From positions 1 to 8,675 of the forward strand of contig LUCC01000032.1 of the NCBI GenBank assembly GCA_001593855.1: a stretch of 8,675 nt of DNA, written 5' to 3'. A program made the translations under genes and the position numbers. A model generated the notes under the pieces. The model saw nothing but the letters and a program-made list of their open reading frames with translations, was not told where the DNA came from and did no database searches. The first letter of the stretch is position 1; each line of letters starts with the position of its first letter. Of this stretch, positions 6,875-8,675 are shown piece by piece. The stretch is from Candidatus Hecatellales archaeon B24 (lineage in GTDB: Archaea > Thermoproteota > Bathyarchaeia > Hecatellales > Hecatellaceae).

Positions 6875-7618
6875 TCACTCCTGTTCTTCCACGGCCTCCT
6901 TGGCCTCCACATATTTCTGCTTTAAGGCTTGCTTCTGCATCTGGTATATTCTCATGCAGGCTTCCTTAGCCATTTTCAGGGCTTCAACAAACTCCTCTTC
7001 GGTTAGCTGACCGTCCATCTGGAGAAGCGACACCGTGTCTAGGGCTGGAATGTAGGCTACCGGCATGTCAGCTTCACCCTCCTTGTCTTCCTCGTCGTTT
7101 AAGTCTACGATGAGGCAGCCTTCCACTTTTCCAACCGCGCAGGAGGCTACTAGGTCTCTCAGAGGTATCCCAGCGTCAGCCAGGGCGAGGGAGGCTGCCG
7201 TTATGCCAGCACACCGGGTTCCACCGTCGGACTGTAGAACCTCTATGAAAATGTCTATCATGCTTCTCGGATAATACTCGGAGAAGATTACTGGCTCGAA
7301 GGCTTCCCTAATGATTTTTGAAAGCTCTATTTCCCTTCGGCTTGGAGCTGGAGATTTACGCTCCTGGGTTGAGAAGGGTGCCATGTGATACCGGCATCTC
7401 ACTATGGCCCTGTCTGATAGGCCTAAATGCTTAGGGTGAACTTCCCTAGGCCCGTAAACAGCCACTATAATTTTGCTTTTCCCCTGCTCTATGTAGGCTG
7501 AACCATCTGCGTTGGCTAGGAGGCCTACCTCCATTCTTATCGGCCTAAGTTCGTCTGGTTTTCTACCGTCTATTCTTAAACCGTTCTCGCCTATGAGTTT
7601 CTGCCTTGATTCTTCCAT
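6875..7618 (-). CDS. rrp41: Exosome complex catalytic subunit Rrp41 (247 aa)
   Basis: Catalytic RNase PH-like subunit of the archaeal exosome (phosphorolytic 3'-5' exoribonuclease and polynucleotide adenylyltransferase-type tailing). Visible features: LRIDGRKPDELRPI at 14-27; GSAYIEQGKSKIIVAVYGPRE at about 39-59; the phosphate and RNA contact stretch RKSPAPSRREIELS at 87-100 with Arg94 and Arg95; the SDGGTR loop (130-135) that identifies RNase PH-type active sites; and acidic catalytic-region residues in DEEDKEGEADMPVAY, with Asp178 and Asp184. The last 25 or so residues are a charged helical tail (KQALKQKYVEAKEAVEEQE). Length is normal. ATG start; GAGG (minus strand 7631-7628), overlapping the rrp4 stop, is 9 nt upstream. 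It precedes rrp42 by 15 nt, matching the 1:1 complex. Confidence 0.97.
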   Translation of the reverse strand: MEESRQKLIGENGLRIDGRKPDELRPIRMEVGLLANADGSAYIEQGKSKIIVAVYGPREVHPKHLGLSDRAIVRCRYHMAPFSTQERKSPAPSRREIELSKIIREAFEPVIFSEYYPRSMIDIFIEVLQSDGGTRCAGITAASLALADAGIPLRDLVASCAVGKVEGCLIVDLNDEEDKEGEADMPVAYIPALDTVSLLQMDGQLTEEEFVEALKMAKEACMRIYQMQKQALKQKYVEAKEAVEEQE

Positions 7619-7629
7619 CTAAATCAGCC

Positions 7630-8322
7630 TCAAAACTTTTCTTTTTCTTCCTCGATAAATTTTCTAATTCTGTCGGTTAACCCCGACGTGTGGGCTTGCT
7701 CTTCAACCATTCTTACGGAGTGGATGGCAAGCTCAACCATTTTCAGGTTTCTACCTTTTATCAGCACCTTGCCGTTTTGGCCTGCGATTATTTCGCATCC
7801 TGTAAGCTGCTTTATCATGTTTATCATGGAGCCTTTTTTCCCTATGAGCCTTGGAACCTTTGTGGGGGTTAAATCTATAACTACTCCTCCCTCAACCTTT
7901 CCGAGACCCCTCTCTTTGATGGTTAAGGCTGGGTCTCGGGTTCTGTCGAAGGCCGAGATTTTAGCTATAACAATGTCGCCTAAGGCCAGAATTTTCGTCA
8001 GCGAAACCATTTCGGGGCTGAAGGGTTTACCTGTTACGTCTGAAACGCTTAGGTTTGCTGTGTACGGCGAGTTTATGTCTACAATCCAGCCTCCCAAGGT
8101 TGTGTCCACTATTCGCCCTATGACTAGGTCTCCAACCCTCGGAATGTAGGGTCCTTTAAGGGCGACGACGGAAACCCGTTTACCCCGGACATCGGCAAGC
8201 CCAAGCCTTTGAGCGTAAATTCTACCATCATCCTTGTAGGCGTTATCTCCAGCTAAGTATTCGCCTTCGGCAAGAAGGTCTCCTGGAGATACCAGCTGTC
8301 TTCTTTCAACCAGCAAAGGCAA
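7630..8322 (-). CDS. rrp4: Exosome complex RNA-binding cap subunit Rrp4 (230 aa)
   Basis: RNA-binding cap protein that sits on the Rrp41/Rrp42 ring and feeds substrate RNA into the channel. Three domains are visible: the N-terminal exosome-contact domain (about 1-58, with LVSPGDLLAEGEYLAGDNAY), an S1 domain (about 62-140, with PRVGDLVIGRI and GWIVDINSPYTANLSV), and a KH domain with its GxxG loop GKKG at 161-164 followed by TGCEIIAGQNGKVLIKG. Length matches archaeal Rrp4. The start is TTG at 8322: it gives MPLLVERRQLVSPGD, the expected N-terminus, and has GGTGG (minus strand 8333-8329) 6 nt upstream. It follows SBDS by 14 nt and precedes rrp41 by 11 nt. Confidence 0.97.
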   Translation of the reverse strand: MPLLVERRQLVSPGDLLAEGEYLAGDNAYKDDGRIYAQRLGLADVRGKRVSVVALKGPYIPRVGDLVIGRIVDTTLGGWIVDINSPYTANLSVSDVTGKPFSPEMVSLTKILALGDIVIAKISAFDRTRDPALTIKERGLGKVEGGVVIDLTPTKVPRLIGKKGSMINMIKQLTGCEIIAGQNGKVLIKGRNLKMVELAIHSVRMVEEQAHTSGLTDRIRKFIEEEKEKF

Positions 8323-8328
8323 GCGTTA

Positions 8329-8333
8329 CCACC
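8329..8333 (-). promoter_or_regulatory. GGTGG Shine-Dalgarno motif for the rrp4 TTG start
   Basis: On the minus strand GGTGG lies 6 nt before TTG at 8322, just downstream of the SBDS stop. It fixes the TTG as start, since no ATG is available near the expected N-terminus. Confidence 0.6.
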
Positions 8334-8336
8334 GGG

Positions 8337-8675
8337 TTAACTTACTCTTTTTATTTGAGCTGAGCCCTTTGTTACGCTTCCAAGCTTTTCCATGAAGGAG
8401 GGCTGCAGCCCGGCTGGGATTTCAATTACAGCTGACAGAGAGCCGTCTTGAAGCCACTGCTCCCTTTTAATGGCTCCGAAAGATTTAAGGGCTGAATAGG
8501 AGCTGGGAGCAAACCTCGGCGGGATAACAACTTCTAATTCGACGTTTTCTATTTTCAATGGTAGAACCGGCCTTAACGCCTGGATTACCTGTTTAGCCTG
8601 CTCTTCAGCGTCCTTGAAGGGGTCTATGGATATGTGAGCTTCAGCCATAGCCTGCTCTATTCTTAGAGGGGGGTG
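8337..8675 (-). CDS. sdo1: SBDS family ribosome maturation protein, C-terminal part (partial)
   Basis: Archaeal homologue of the Shwachman-Bodian-Diamond syndrome protein (yeast Sdo1), which acts with elongation-factor-2-like GTPases in maturation of the large ribosomal subunit. The frame is open to the window edge, giving 112 residues before the TAA stop. The ATG at 8648 is internal: codons before it read HPPLRIEQA and continue into MAEAHISIDPFKDAEEQ, which matches the second domain of SBDS. Further support is PLKIENVELEVVIPPRFA, the FGAIKREQWLQDGSL segment, and VIEIPAGLQPSFMEKL with TKGSA near the end, typical of the C-terminal ferredoxin-like domain. The N-terminal RNA-binding-like domain lies outside the window. 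It is the first visible gene of the exosome operon, as in many archaea. Confidence 0.94.
   Translation of the reverse strand, partial: HPPLRIEQAMAEAHISIDPFKDAEEQAKQVIQALRPVLPLKIENVELEVVIPPRFAPSSYSALKSFGAIKREQWLQDGSLSAVIEIPAGLQPSFMEKLGSVTKGSAQIKRVS

Larger units (their letters stand above)
5609..8675 (-). other. Archaeal exosome/ribosome operon (SBDS-rrp4-rrp41-rrp42-rpl37ae-zinc ribbon)
   Basis: Six minus-strand genes are separated by 14, 11, 15, 3 and 24 nt, with SD motifs overlapping or adjoining upstream stop codons. There is no space for internal promoters of normal size. This order matches the known archaeal exosome superoperon. The promoter and any further upstream genes are outside the window. 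No T-rich terminator is evident in the 15 bp between its end and the ileS stop. Confidence 0.88.

Noticed and set aside
7688..8149. 153-codon plus-strand open frame opposite rrp4
   Set aside because: It lies wholly antisense to a well-conserved exosome gene, has no family resemblance and no convincing ribosome site. It is a by-product of rrp4 codon use.
8337..8648. SBDS read as a complete 103-residue protein starting at ATG 8648
   Set aside because: The frame stays open upstream and encodes HPPLRIEQA, conserved SBDS sequence, so the ATG is internal and the gene is simply cut by the window edge.
1..8675. Mobile element, CRISPR array, defence island, tRNA or rRNA gene
   Set aside because: I found no tandem repeats with spacers, terminal inverted repeats, transposase-like frames or cloverleaf-like segments. 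Nearly every base belongs to a conserved housekeeping gene.

Overview
The window is a compact piece of an archaeal chromosome. The evidence is archaeal/eukaryotic-type information-processing genes: aIF2-alpha, Nop10, SBDS, the exosome subunits Rrp4, Rrp41 and Rrp42, ribosomal protein eL43 (L37Ae), an archaeal-type isoleucyl-tRNA synthetase and an AglB/STT3 oligosaccharyltransferase. Intergenic spaces are very short, Shine-Dalgarno-like motifs are common, and TTG/GTG starts are frequent. The gene content would fit the Thermoproteota (TACK) side of the archaea, possibly a Bathyarchaeia-like lineage, but that placement is a guess from general appearance and not a result.

Layout. (1) 1-264, plus strand: the last codons of aIF2-alpha, then nop10, a common archaeal gene pair. 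(2) 261-2288, minus strand: a 675-residue membrane oligosaccharyltransferase (AglB/STT3 family) whose stop overlaps the nop10 stop by 4 bp. (3) 2289-2413: a 125-bp divergent intergenic region that must carry the promoters of aglB (leftward) and ileS (rightward). (4) 2414-5593, plus strand: full-length ileS. (5) 5609-8675, minus strand: a tightly packed operon read right to left, SBDS (5' end outside the window) - rrp4 - rrp41 - rrp42 - rpl37ae (eL43) - a 53-residue zinc-ribbon protein. Spacers are 14, 11, 15, 3 and 24 nt, and the operon ends 15 bp from the ileS stop.

Functionally, the operon joins ribosome maturation (SBDS), RNA degradation and tailing (Rrp41/Rrp42 ring with Rrp4 cap) and a ribosomal protein, which is the classic archaeal exosome superoperon. 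Nop10 serves H/ACA RNP pseudouridylation, aIF2-alpha initiation and IleRS aminoacylation. AglB is the one gene outside information processing.

Most of the window is conserved housekeeping DNA, and I see no mobile element, CRISPR array, RNA gene or defence system. Two things deserve a second look. The AglB has non-standard residues at several family-defining motif positions (WWTYG instead of WWDYG; acidic swaps at two metal-site motifs; Asn for Lys in the DK motif) and carries an EF-hand-like acidic loop. A 53-residue four-cysteine protein of unknown function sits at the end of the exosome operon.
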